IMG/VR virus record: IMGVR_UViG_3300028025_003877
Location: 1 to 27,422 of that record
Source: a virus
Reading direction: 5' to 3' (one strand)
Length of the DNA: 27,422 nt
The position numbers were made by a program, and so were the translations under genes. The notes below the pieces were generated by a model that saw nothing but the letters and a program-made list of their open reading frames with translations, had not been told where the DNA came from and did no database searches. This document shows positions 18,005 to 25,573 of this stretch, in pieces. How positions within the stretch are numbered: the first letter of the stretch is position 1; every line of letters begins with the position of its first letter.

Positions 18005-18790
18005 CTAGTCCCGTGCGCTATGGCTATTCTCGCCGTCCGTGCGGCGCATCATCCGCGCTACGGCTACCCGTACGCGATTCATAGCGGCTAGACGCTGCGC
18101 CGCGGTAGCGTCCGCGGCTAGCCATCCAAGCGCAACCGCTACGCGGGCTGCGTATCCCTTCCCGCCGCCGTCCGCGCGGTAGGCTGCGCCTACCGCAGCG
18201 TCCGTATCCGCGCTGGCGGCTTGGTTAGCCGCGCCGCGGTTAGCGGCTGCGCTTCCGTGCGCCGCTGCGGTATCGTCCCGCAGGGCTGCGCTGCGTGCGG
18301 TGAGAATCGCATCCATCCCGCGGATGGTTGCGCCGTCCGCCGCGGTATAGGTTGCGCCGTCCGTATCGTAGCCGTCCGCGGCGTATACGATAGCGAAGCG
18401 GGAGCCGTCCGCGAAGACGCGCACGCCGTCCGTGCGTACGCCGTAGCCCGTAGCATCGTCCGCGATGCTCGCCATATCGTCCGCGATGGTAAGCCCGTCC
18501 GCGGTAGGCTGCGAAGCGTAGACCGCAACCGCAGTCCCGCTATCCGTTGCGGCTAGTCCCTCGCGGGACTCTCGCAGGGCTGCTACCGCTGCGAGAATCG
18601 CGCTGCGGACGCTCATCCCGTAGGGCTTCCCCGCGGCTAGCCACGCGGCGTAGGCTTCCGCCGCGATATCGTCCGCGTCCGCGATGCCTACCGCGTAGCG
18701 GCTAAGTCCGTCCGCAGCGTTGCGGAGAATCGTGAGAGCGTCCGCCGTTGCGATATCCGCAACCCGTAGCCCGTCCAATCCGTTGCTCAT
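18005..18790 (-). CDS. Ala/Asp/Gly-rich protein of unknown function, 261 aa
   Basis: ATG 18790 follows AAAGGGGCTCATA. It is the outermost minus-strand gene and the only one of the run without R1. Composition is extreme: Ala, Asp, Gly, Arg and Thr dominate, with ADG/AADG units between about residues 95 and 160 (VYAADGYDTDG, TAADGATIRG). The N-terminal third (DADDIAAEAYAAWLAAG, then SVRSAILAAVAALRESREGL) loosely resembles the helices of sigma region 2, and the C-terminus (RVRVAVARMMRRT) is basic. That likeness is weak. Codons favour GCG, CTA, ACG and TAC. Candidate early regulator or structural low-complexity protein; function unknown. Confidence 0.65.
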   Translation of the reverse strand: MSNGLDGLRVADIATADALTILRNAADGLSRYAVGIADADDIAAEAYAAWLAAGKPYGMSVRSAILAAVAALRESREGLAATDSGTAVAVYASQPTADGLTIADDMASIADDATGYGVRTDGVRVFADGSRFAIVYAADGYDTDGATYTAADGATIRGMDAILTARSAALRDDTAAAHGSAAANRGAANQAASADTDAAVGAAYRADGGGKGYAARVAVALGWLAADATAAQRLAAMNRVRVAVARMMRRTDGENSHSARD

Positions 18791-19290
18791 TATGAGCCCC
18801 TTTCGTATCCTACGCGGGGGGCTTGCCTATCGGCTAGCCGTCCCCGCTGCTCATATAATCGCGCACGCAGGAGCCAGAATCCGCGAATAAAACAATCCAA
18901 ATATTACCCTCAAATATGCTCCATCGTGCGCTCCCTATACTCAGGCTGGTAGCGACAGGAAATACATGTACTTTTCTAACTTTTTTACCAATACCCTGGT
19001 CTGACTGGCAGAAACTGGAACAATCTGGCAGGCGTGGGCAGAAAAAGAAAAAAACGCCGAAACAGGGCAAACGGGGGTGTTCCTTGGTCAAAGTCATACT
19101 CTATGTTTAATATCAGGACGAATCTGTACCCCAAATCCCATATAGAGTAGGAAGACTATTCTTACCAGGCTAAACTGGTAGATGGTCAGAAAAAAATTTA
19201 CGGCTACCCCCTGGCTGACCAGCCTGACTGGTGCAACTGATGTGGGAGTCAAAATTTTAAAAAAACGTTTACGAAAGTAGAGACACACAG
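18791..19290. other. Divergent intergenic region upstream of the terminase genes
   Basis: 500 bases without a supportable gene, separating the leftward accessory run from the rightward packaging genes, so it should hold promoters in both directions. The composition drops abruptly from very GC-rich to A/T-tract-rich at about 18880. CTGG words recur at 18996, 19005, 19015 and 19025, about 10 bases apart, and a CTGG-CTGA-CCAG inverted repeat is at 19211-19222. I could not identify a convincing -35/-10 pair on either strand. Confidence 0.5.
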
Positions 19291-19860
19291 ATGTCCGATT
19301 CAACCAAGCGTGCCGCGACTGCCTCGGTGGGCGCGGCAAACCGAGGACGACCCAAGGGGGCGCGGACCAAGCCAAAGACCGATTCGGTCTCTGTCGACGC
19401 GCTCAAAGACAAACTGGCTCCGTTCCTGTCCCGTGAGGACTGGAACTACCTGTCTGGGGTTCTCGGTGGTCAAGAAAAGCCCGTGCTTGAGAAGGACATA
19501 GACATCTTCTTGTCGCTCCAACTCAAAGCCTTGCTCCCCCAACTCGCCGACGAGATTACGGGTGGGCAACTAACACGGGAGGCGACACAGCGCTCCAGCA
19601 CCATCAAAGAACTCCTCGCGCTCCGTTTCCAGATGGAAAAGCACGAGAAGGGCGACGATGTGCCGAACGCGGTGACGTTCATACAAAATGTATTTGAATC
19701 CAGAGGAATTGACCCTGCACGGCTCGCAACCCTCTCGGGAGCAGTTGGCAGCCCTATTGAAGGAGTCGCCGTCGCTCTTCCTAGAACTCCTGACGGAGAC
19801 GAAGGGGATGCCGACGAAACTGGAGCCGTATCAGATTCGGTTCCTGAACGACAAGAGTAA
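19291..19860 (+). CDS. terS: Terminase small subunit (probable)
   Basis: 189 aa. Placement directly before the large subunit is the main argument. The N-terminal 40 residues are basic and disordered (NRGRPKGARTKPKTD), as in many DNA-binding TerS proteins. A helical middle (VSVDALKDKLAPFLSREDW, then EKDIDIFLSLQLKALLPQLAD) could form the oligomer core, and the last 60 residues are acidic. Known role: recognises the packaging site and regulates the large subunit. The SD is weak (AAAGTAGAG). Its 3' end overlaps the next gene by 173 bases. Confidence 0.65.
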   Translation: MSDSTKRAATASVGAANRGRPKGARTKPKTDSVSVDALKDKLAPFLSREDWNYLSGVLGGQEKPVLEKDIDIFLSLQLKALLPQLADEITGGQLTREATQRSSTIKELLALRFQMEKHEKGDDVPNAVTFIQNVFESRGIDPARLATLSGAVGSPIEGVAVALPRTPDGDEGDADETGAVSDSVPERQE

Positions 19861-21109
19861 GTTCCGCATCGTCGCCAAGTCGCGACAGATCGGCTTCTCC
19901 TACATCATCTCTGGCGAGGGACTGCACCGCATCTTGACCAATCGGTCCAAGAAGGTGAACTACGTCTCGATTAACCAGAAGGAAGCCTCCGACAAGGTTA
20001 ACTACGCCAAGCAATTCTACTTCTCTATCCCTGAACTATCGGGATTCCGAGCGCCGATCTATACATCGGCGGAATTCGAGTTTAGCCTCCACAACCACCC
20101 AGACACCTCCTATCTGATTTCGCAGCCTGCGTCTTCAGCGGTGCGCGGTGGTGAGAAGGATGTCTACTTCGACGAGTTCGCGTTTATTCGCGACGCTCGG
20201 AAACTCTACGACGCAGCAATTCCTGCGACCACTCGCGGTGACTCACGGCTCACGATCGTTTCAACGCCTCTCGGTCAGAGCGGCTTGTTCTTTGAGATCG
20301 CCAACGACCGTGCTCGTTACCCTGAGTATTCAGTTCACGTCGTCCCATGGTGGGAGTGCTCGATCATGACGATCGACCCCGCAGAGAGCACGGCGCTAGC
20401 AGCCGAATACGACACACCTGAGCGGGTCAACCGCTGGGGAACTGATTCGATTAAGTCCATCTTCAATAACATGGGCATTGACTCCTTCCGACAGGAGTAC
20501 GAGTGCTCGTTCGCCGACGAGTCGGTCAACTTTTACCCATGGGGTCTTATCGTCCAAAACGTCGATGACGAACTTCTTGGAAAAGCCTACGACCCGTCGC
20601 TTAAGTACTGTATCGGTATCGACCTTGCCAAGAAGGTAGACAAGACCGTCGTGACCGTCGCTCACCTCGATGAGGAGACTGGCGTGAAGACGATCGTGAA
20701 GACCTTTGAGACACAGGACGATTACGAGAAGCAGGTTCAGTTCTTCGAGAAATTGATTGCTGACCTGAAGCCTCTGCGAGTCACGGTCGACGCTACTGGC
20801 GTTGGCGCGGTGATTGCAGAGCGGCTCGTCGCTTCCCATGGGGGAATCGTCGAGCCTGTTGTCTTTACCCAGGCGCTCAAAGAGAACTGGGCAACGTCGT
20901 TCAAGAGTGACCTTCAGACGGGGAAGATTCGCATGCCTCGGCATCGCGACCTGCTCCACGAGATCCACTCCATTGAGCGCCGCAAGTCAGAGGCTGGGAA
21001 CTACTTGTTCCGAGCACGAGACAACGAACACGACGACTATTACTGGTCTGCAATGCTCGCACTCTACGGAGTCGGGCGCAAGTCACCAGCGATTAACTTC
21101 GCTTGGTAG
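19688..21109 (+). CDS. terL: Terminase large subunit
   Basis: 473 aa. The ATPase has a degenerate Walker A KSRQIGFS (64-71), where the usual Lys is replaced as in several terminases, and Walker B VYFDE (159-163), with STPLG as coupling motif (192-196). The C-terminal nuclease shows Asp 312 (IGIDLAKK), Asp 368 (VTVDATGVG) and Asp 450 (HDDYYWSAM), the RNase H-like triad. Known role: cuts concatemers and pumps DNA into the procapsid. The start is uncertain. ATG 19688 lacks an SD, but residues 1-40 (ESPSLFLELLTETKG) look like the normal lead-in, so a later TTG or the ATG at 19808 would remove plausible sequence. Confidence 0.85.
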   Translation: MYLNPEELTLHGSQPSREQLAALLKESPSLFLELLTETKGMPTKLEPYQIRFLNDKSKFRIVAKSRQIGFSYIISGEGLHRILTNRSKKVNYVSINQKEASDKVNYAKQFYFSIPELSGFRAPIYTSAEFEFSLHNHPDTSYLISQPASSAVRGGEKDVYFDEFAFIRDARKLYDAAIPATTRGDSRLTIVSTPLGQSGLFFEIANDRARYPEYSVHVVPWWECSIMTIDPAESTALAAEYDTPERVNRWGTDSIKSIFNNMGIDSFRQEYECSFADESVNFYPWGLIVQNVDDELLGKAYDPSLKYCIGIDLAKKVDKTVVTVAHLDEETGVKTIVKTFETQDDYEKQVQFFEKLIADLKPLRVTVDATGVGAVIAERLVASHGGIVEPVVFTQALKENWATSFKSDLQTGKIRMPRHRDLLHEIHSIERRKSEAGNYLFRARDNEHDDYYWSAMLALYGVGRKSPAINFAW

Positions 21110-21120
21110 GGAGCATCTAA

Positions 21121-21267
21121 ATGCCACTGAAGAAGGGCTATTCGCCCAAGACCATTTCAGCAAATATTAAAACTGAAATGAAGGCTGGTAAGCCGCAGAA
21201 GCAAGCAATCGCGATCGCACTCGATGTTGCGAAGCGAGCCAAGGCTGCTGCGAAAAAGAAAAAGTAA
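21121..21267 (+). CDS. Small Lys-rich conserved phage protein, 48 aa
   Basis: ATG 21121 follows TAGGGAGCATCTAA, 11 bases after the terminase. MPLKKGYSPKTISANIKTEM followed by GKPQKQAIAIAL and a poly-Lys tail is a very common short phage protein (MPLKKGxSxKTISxNI, GKPQKQAVAIAL). Its function is not established as far as I know; the basic tail suggests nucleic-acid contact. Confidence 0.8.
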   Translation: MPLKKGYSPKTISANIKTEMKAGKPQKQAIAIALDVAKRAKAAAKKKK

Positions 21268-21383
21268 CCCCACATCAACTTCCGTCTGCTCGCTTTGTAA
21301 GCAGCGGAACTTCCTGTGGGCGGGAGACATACCCAGAGGGTCACTGTCTGATAACGGTTGAGGCTGCCCCTCCCCCCGCCCAC
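21268..21383 (+). ncRNA. Structured intergenic RNA element, possible switch
   Basis: A first fold pairs CCCACA (21269-21274) with TGTGGG (21315-21320), enclosing a hairpin TTCCG-CTGCT with AGCAG-CGGAA (21280-21309). A second fold pairs TGGGCGGG (21317-21324) with CCCGCCCA (21375-21382), enclosing GACA-ACCC with GGGT-TGTC (21326-21348). The two folds share GGG 21318-21320, so they exclude each other in part. It ends 29 bases before the start of the zinc protein gene. No U-tract, so it is not a standard terminator. Confidence 0.5.
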
Positions 21384-21411
21384 TTAACGCACCTTAATGG
21401 AAGGGCTATGT

Positions 21412-21627
21412 ATGCCAAATCCTGTGAAGTGCCAGCACTGCGGGTCGCTTTTCGGGATTGAAGGCGACGATAACGTCCTGCGCATTAAGTTCAAAGACCT
21501 ATTCCGAGAGATCGATGGTCGCGTAAGCGGTCCTTGTCGCAAGTGCGCAATGACCGTAACGTGGCGAAGCGGCGATGCCGTCTTCATCTCAAGCAAGTCC
21601 AAGGAGGCTGAGAATGGCGAAGACTAA
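21412..21627 (+). CDS. Com-like zinc-ribbon protein, 71 aa
   Basis: ATG 21412 follows GGAAGGGCTATGT; an in-frame ATG at 21397 is inside that leader. CQHCGSLFGIEGDD and later CRKCAMTVTW form a two-half-site zinc ribbon, and RIKFKDLFREIDGRVSGPC is typical of phage proteins near portals, related in pattern to the Mu Com translational regulator. Role uncertain. Its end overlaps the portal start by 14 bases. Confidence 0.7.
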   Translation: MPNPVKCQHCGSLFGIEGDDNVLRIKFKDLFREIDGRVSGPCRKCAMTVTWRSGDAVFISSKSKEAENGED

Positions 21628-22855
21628 GGCTATCCAGGTCGAACGTGCGACCAATATTATTTCTATTGCTAATGATCAGAAGCGCGAAACGCCTGCCAAG
21701 TCGTGGGCAACCTACACGCGCATGTACAAGCAGCATCCTATCGTTCGCTCGGTAATCGACAAGATTGCTCGAACTGCCGTTGCCTCTGGCTTCCAGTTCA
21801 TCCCACGCGATCGAGCGAAGGCGCTCAACGAAAGCGCTGCTAACAAAGTCGCCGAGATCATGCAGCGGTCTAACTCCGTTGCGCTTCTCCGCGAAACCTA
21901 CCGTGACCTCCTGATTTATGGCGATGCCTACTGGTATTTGACCCCTGCTCGCAACGGGGTTCCATTCCAGATGATCCGCGTTGCACCATCGCAGGTAAAC
22001 ATTGTCATCAATAACCTCACCCGTGAGGTGACTTCGTACATCGTCCGAGATGCCAAGAATGGTACAGAGATCCAGTACGCACCAGATGAGTTTGTTCACT
22101 TCCGATTCGCTGACCCAGATAATGACCTCTACGGGCTTAGCCCGCTTGAGTCGTTGATCTCAACGGTCGCTCAGGACCTGTTCGCACAAACCTACAACGA
22201 AGCATTCTTCGCAAACTCTGCGCAGACTGGTATCGTCTTCAATATGCGCAACGCCTCCCGTGAAGAGGTTGAGCGCAACCGTGAGTTCCTGAAAAAGGAA
22301 TACACCTCTGCAGCAAACGCGCACAAGCCGTTGCTGCTCGAAGGTGACGTAGACGTTTCCAAGTCAGTCTCCTCGCCTGCAGAGATGCAGTTCATCGAGG
22401 GTCGAAAGCAGTTGACGATGGAGATCCTTGCGGTCTTCGATCTGCCTTACACAAAGTTGGGCGGAACGTCAGAGAGCGCTAACCGATCCCAGTCAGCCGA
22501 GAACGATAAGACGTTCCGATCTGAAACGATCAAGCCGCTGCAGTCTGTGATTGAGGAAGTCATTAACGAGCAACTGCTCTATGTGATTTTCAATATCAAG
22601 GACACGCTGTTCCAGCACGCAGAGGTCGACTACCGAGACGAATCAGCCCAGATGGATATGTACATCAAGGGTCTCTCGCACGGTATCTACACCATCAACT
22701 ATGTACGCAACAAACTTGGTCTTCCACCAATCGAAGGTGGCGACGTTGCTTCGCTATCGACTCCGCTTGGGCTAATGCCTGTGCAGGAAGTTGAGAGCGC
22801 CGCGCAAGCAATCCTTGCCTCCAAGACTGGCGCACCTGCAAATCCGCAGGGCTAG
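21614..22855 (+). CDS. Portal protein (HK97-type)
   Basis: 413 aa from ATG 21614, with AAGGAGG 7 bases upstream; the ORF opens earlier without an SD. It has the expected length and content of an HK97-type portal: WATYTRMYKQHPIVRSVIDKIA at the N-terminus, then RETYRDLLIYGDAYWYLTPARNG, VHFRFADPDNDLYGLSPLESL, FDLPYTKLGGTSESANRSQS and NYVRNKLGLPPIEGGD. Known role: dodecameric ring at the vertex, DNA channel and motor docking site. It sits between the terminase and the protease/capsid genes, the canonical order. Confidence 0.9.
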   Translation: MAKTKAIQVERATNIISIANDQKRETPAKSWATYTRMYKQHPIVRSVIDKIARTAVASGFQFIPRDRAKALNESAANKVAEIMQRSNSVALLRETYRDLLIYGDAYWYLTPARNGVPFQMIRVAPSQVNIVINNLTREVTSYIVRDAKNGTEIQYAPDEFVHFRFADPDNDLYGLSPLESLISTVAQDLFAQTYNEAFFANSAQTGIVFNMRNASREEVERNREFLKKEYTSAANAHKPLLLEGDVDVSKSVSSPAEMQFIEGRKQLTMEILAVFDLPYTKLGGTSESANRSQSAENDKTFRSETIKPLQSVIEEVINEQLLYVIFNIKDTLFQHAEVDYRDESAQMDMYIKGLSHGIYTINYVRNKLGLPPIEGGDVASLSTPLGLMPVQEVESAAQAILASKTGAPANPQG

Positions 22856-22863
22856 GAGAATAA

Positions 22864-24669
22864 ATGGCTGAATCATATAGTCCTCCAGAGGGCGTGAGAG
22901 CCGCTGCGAAGCGAGCACTCAAGTGGATTGAAGAGGGTAAGGCTGGTGCAAACTTTACCGACGTAGGTCGGAAGCGCGCATCAGACTTGGCTCGTGGCGC
23001 AGATATTTCTGTTGACACGATTAAGCGCATGAAGTCCTTCTTTGCTCGACATGAAGTAGATAAGAAAGCCACTGGATTCAGCGCAGGCGAAGAGGGATAT
23101 CCCTCACCAGGCAGAGTTGCTTGGGATGCCTGGGGTGGAGACGCTGGACAGTCATGGGCAAATAGCATCGTCGACAAAGAGTCTTCAAATGACAATAACG
23201 ACGATAATCGAGAAGAGCGGGCGCAGCCAAACGAACTTGCCGAGGGCGACTTCGTTATGTGGAACGCTAACGCTCGGGTTTCATACGGCAGAGTGATGTA
23301 TGTAATGACTCAAGGAAGACTTGGTTTTGCAGACTCACTATATAGCCTTGAATCAAGCCCAGAGAATCCAGCAGCACTAGTACAGACCTATGTAAACAAT
23401 GGCTTGAATTGGGAGGAGACACCAGACCTTACTGGTCAGCGTGTCCTAGATCTCTTGAAGATCGACTCTCTCAAGTCTATGAGCCAGCGTTCTGAGGAGT
23501 CTTTAATGTCAACTAACAACTGGAAGATTACGATCCCAGTTGACCGCGCAGAAGAGACCAGCGATGGTCTGTTCATCTACGGTCAGGCATCTGGTCCAGA
23601 GCGAGATTCGCACGGGACAGAGATGGATACCACTGCAATTGAGGATTTTGCGAAGCAGATTGAGGAGCGCGCTTCGGCGGGCGACCCAATCCCGTACCTC
23701 GACCACCATCAGAAGGATGGGGTTCTTCGCGAACTCGGCACTGTCGTTTCTGGCTCTGTCGATAATGACTATCGGTTGAACGTCGCCGTTCGCCTGGACG
23801 AAGAGAACCCAGCAGCCCGCTACCTGCACAGCAGGATCAAGCGCGGGAAGCAGTACGGGATGTCGATCGCAGGAGATGGCGTTCAATATAAGATGCTTCG
23901 TGATGAGACAACTGGTGAGCAGGTAATTCGTTTCCTGCGCATCGCTCTCAAGGAGATTAGCAACACGACGCGCCCTTCATGGGTACCGTCGTTTGGAACA
24001 GTACTCGCTCGCTCAATTGAAGGCGAGGAGAATGGAGAGGTTATGGCAGAGGAACTCGTCAAGGCTGACGCACCTGCTGAGCAGGTAGAGAACGTCGCCG
24101 CCGAGTCTGCGGCTCCCGTCGTCGCTGACGTGGTGGAAGAGCAGGCTCCTGTAGAGGCTGCCGCTGTTGAGGATGCTCCCGTTGTGGAGAATGCTCAGGT
24201 CGAAGAGGCTCCCGTTGCGGATGCCCCAGTAGAGGCGGAAGTAGAGCGCGCACGCATCGCCAAGAAGGACGCTAAGGCGTTCATGGCTGCACTTAAGGCG
24301 CTTCATGAGCAGGTTGCTGCGCTCGGCATCACCGAAGATGAAGAGACGGTTGCAGAGACCGTGGAGGCTACGCCTGTTGAGGCTACAGCCCCTGAAGATA
24401 ATGTGGACTTCAACGGGGTCGCTATTAACCGCGACCTTGCTGATGCGATTACCGCCTTTGTCACCTCTAAGGTTGACGAGAGCACGGCAGTCCTTCGCGA
24501 GACCGTTGAGAAGCAGGCTGACTATATCAAGGCTCTCGAAGAGATGCCTGCTGGTAAGGTCCCTGCGGCTTTGGTCCGTGGTAAGTTCGAGAGCGATGAG
24601 ATCGATTTGGGCAGTCTAACTCCCGAAGACCGACTTCGCTATGCTCTCAAGAACCTATATAACAAGTAA
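22864..24669 (+). CDS. Prohead protease-scaffold fusion protein
   Basis: 601 aa. Residues 1-100 form a helical module (RAAAKRALKWIEEGKAGANF, GRVAWDAWGG) of the type seen on phage head proteins, then an SH3-like stretch LAEGDFVMWNANARVSYGRV. The protease core follows from about 215: DGLFIYGQASGPERDSHGTEM, LDHH (His 281/282) and KQYGMSIAG (Ser 334), with a downstream ALKEISNTTRPSWV, matching the HK97-protease-like His/Ser arrangement. Residues about 394-510 are an A/V/E/P-rich linker. The last 60-90 residues are helical and resemble a scaffold C-terminus. Known: cleaves scaffold and capsid N-termini during maturation. The SD is TAGGAGAATAA. Confidence 0.8.
   Translation: MAESYSPPEGVRAAAKRALKWIEEGKAGANFTDVGRKRASDLARGADISVDTIKRMKSFFARHEVDKKATGFSAGEEGYPSPGRVAWDAWGGDAGQSWANSIVDKESSNDNNDDNREERAQPNELAEGDFVMWNANARVSYGRVMYVMTQGRLGFADSLYSLESSPENPAALVQTYVNNGLNWEETPDLTGQRVLDLLKIDSLKSMSQRSEESLMSTNNWKITIPVDRAEETSDGLFIYGQASGPERDSHGTEMDTTAIEDFAKQIEERASAGDPIPYLDHHQKDGVLRELGTVVSGSVDNDYRLNVAVRLDEENPAARYLHSRIKRGKQYGMSIAGDGVQYKMLRDETTGEQVIRFLRIALKEISNTTRPSWVPSFGTVLARSIEGEENGEVMAEELVKADAPAEQVENVAAESAAPVVADVVEEQAPVEAAAVEDAPVVENAQVEEAPVADAPVEAEVERARIAKKDAKAFMAALKALHEQVAALGITEDEETVAETVEATPVEATAPEDNVDFNGVAINRDLADAITAFVTSKVDESTAVLRETVEKQADYIKALEEMPAGKVPAALVRGKFESDEIDLGSLTPEDRLRYALKNLYNK
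23506..24669 (+). CDS. Possible internal start: protease-scaffold without N-terminal module
   Basis: An in-frame ATG at codon 215 of the fusion has CTGAGGAG about 6 bases upstream, in a stretch free of that need if it were only coding. It would give a 387-aa product starting MSTNNWKITIPVD, exactly at the protease domain. Inferred only from the SD and the domain boundary. Confidence 0.4.
   Translation: MSTNNWKITIPVDRAEETSDGLFIYGQASGPERDSHGTEMDTTAIEDFAKQIEERASAGDPIPYLDHHQKDGVLRELGTVVSGSVDNDYRLNVAVRLDEENPAARYLHSRIKRGKQYGMSIAGDGVQYKMLRDETTGEQVIRFLRIALKEISNTTRPSWVPSFGTVLARSIEGEENGEVMAEELVKADAPAEQVENVAAESAAPVVADVVEEQAPVEAAAVEDAPVVENAQVEEAPVADAPVEAEVERARIAKKDAKAFMAALKALHEQVAALGITEDEETVAETVEATPVEATAPEDNVDFNGVAINRDLADAITAFVTSKVDESTAVLRETVEKQADYIKALEEMPAGKVPAALVRGKFESDEIDLGSLTPEDRLRYALKNLYNK
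24043..24669 (+). CDS. Possible internal start: scaffold protein alone
   Basis: An in-frame ATG at codon 394 follows GGAGAGGTT with a further GAGGAG just before it. The product would be 208 aa, starting MAEELVKADAPAEQ: an acidic A/V/P/E-rich segment and a helical C-terminus, the composition expected of a scaffold. A nested scaffold inside a protease gene is known from lambda C/Nu3; the parallel is inference. Confidence 0.5.
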   Translation: MAEELVKADAPAEQVENVAAESAAPVVADVVEEQAPVEAAAVEDAPVVENAQVEEAPVADAPVEAEVERARIAKKDAKAFMAALKALHEQVAALGITEDEETVAETVEATPVEATAPEDNVDFNGVAINRDLADAITAFVTSKVDESTAVLRETVEKQADYIKALEEMPAGKVPAALVRGKFESDEIDLGSLTPEDRLRYALKNLYNK

Positions 24670-24694
24670 TAAATAATACTAAGGAGACTTAACG

Positions 24695-25567
24695 ATGGCT
24701 GACATCGAGCGAGCACTTAGCACGTCCGTCGGAACGACTGGCGCATACCTCATTCCTGAGGTTGTCGACCCAGTAATTCGCGACTACGTTTCTAAGGCTA
24801 CCCCACTTCTTGGTTTGGTTAACCGCGTACAGTGGCCTACCCAGACCTATTACATCCGCAAGCGCACAGGGCTTCCAACGGCTACGTTTAGTGCCGATGG
24901 TGGTTCCCTTCCAGCCGCTTCGGATTCGACCTACGCCAAGGTTGCGAAGAACGTCAAGTTCCTCTACACCCGTGGTGAGGTAACTGGTCCTCTTATCGCT
25001 GCCTCGGGCGGCGTAGTCAATGCGCTTCAGGAAGAGATCCGCGTTCATTCGAGCGTGATCGCTGAGCGACTGACTTCTGCAATCATCCACGGCGATGGCA
25101 CGGGCGACTCGAACAACGAGTTGGTCGGCGCACTTGCCCAGGTGAACACTTCGGCTCCTGGCGATGAGGGTGGTACGACCACTGCATCAGGCGCGCTGAC
25201 CCTTGCCATGATTGACAAGGCTCTCGACGACACCAAGGGCGAAGGCAACGTCATCATTACGACGATGGCAGTTCGACGCAAGATCAACGCACTTCTTCAG
25301 GCGCAGCAGCGCTTTGTGGACCGCGTTGAGGTTGGCGCTGGCTTCCGCGTCCTCTCGTACGACGGACTTCCGATCGTTACGGATGACCACCTTACCAGCG
25401 ACTGGATTCTCGTGGGTCGCCGCGAGGACATGAAGTTGATCGTCAATCAGGACTTTACGTTTGAGCAACTTGCTAAGACGAAGGACTCTGAGGACTTCTT
25501 CATCAAGGGTTACTTCGGCTTCGCGCTCGAAGGTCGCCCAGTGCTGCTTAAGGGCTTCACGATCTAA
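24695..25567 (+). CDS. Major capsid protein, HK97 fold
   Basis: 290 aa. AAGGAG precedes ATG 24695 by 8 bases. Features of the fold: LIPEVVDPVIRDYVSKATPLLGL at the N-terminus, the E-loop-like TYYIRKRTGLPTATF and GGSLPAASDSTY, the spine helix ALQEEIRVHSSVIAERLTSAIIHGDGTG, and the P-domain/A-domain part FRVLSYDGLPIVTDDHL ending in FGFALEGRPVLLKGFTI. It is of the short type with no long N-terminal delta domain, as expected when the scaffold is supplied separately by the preceding gene. Confidence 0.9.
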   Translation: MADIERALSTSVGTTGAYLIPEVVDPVIRDYVSKATPLLGLVNRVQWPTQTYYIRKRTGLPTATFSADGGSLPAASDSTYAKVAKNVKFLYTRGEVTGPLIAASGGVVNALQEEIRVHSSVIAERLTSAIIHGDGTGDSNNELVGALAQVNTSAPGDEGGTTTASGALTLAMIDKALDDTKGEGNVIITTMAVRRKINALLQAQQRFVDRVEVGAGFRVLSYDGLPIVTDDHLTSDWILVGRREDMKLIVNQDFTFEQLAKTKDSEDFFIKGYFGFALEGRPVLLKGFTI

Positions 25568-25573
25568 TTTTGC

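Noticed and set aside
18823-18859. Sigma-70 promoter with TTGCCT and TATAAT
   Set aside because: The TATAAT at 18854 is good but the nearest TTG-type -35 is 25 bases away, and the direction (plus) leads into 430 bases without a gene before terS. Not convincing.
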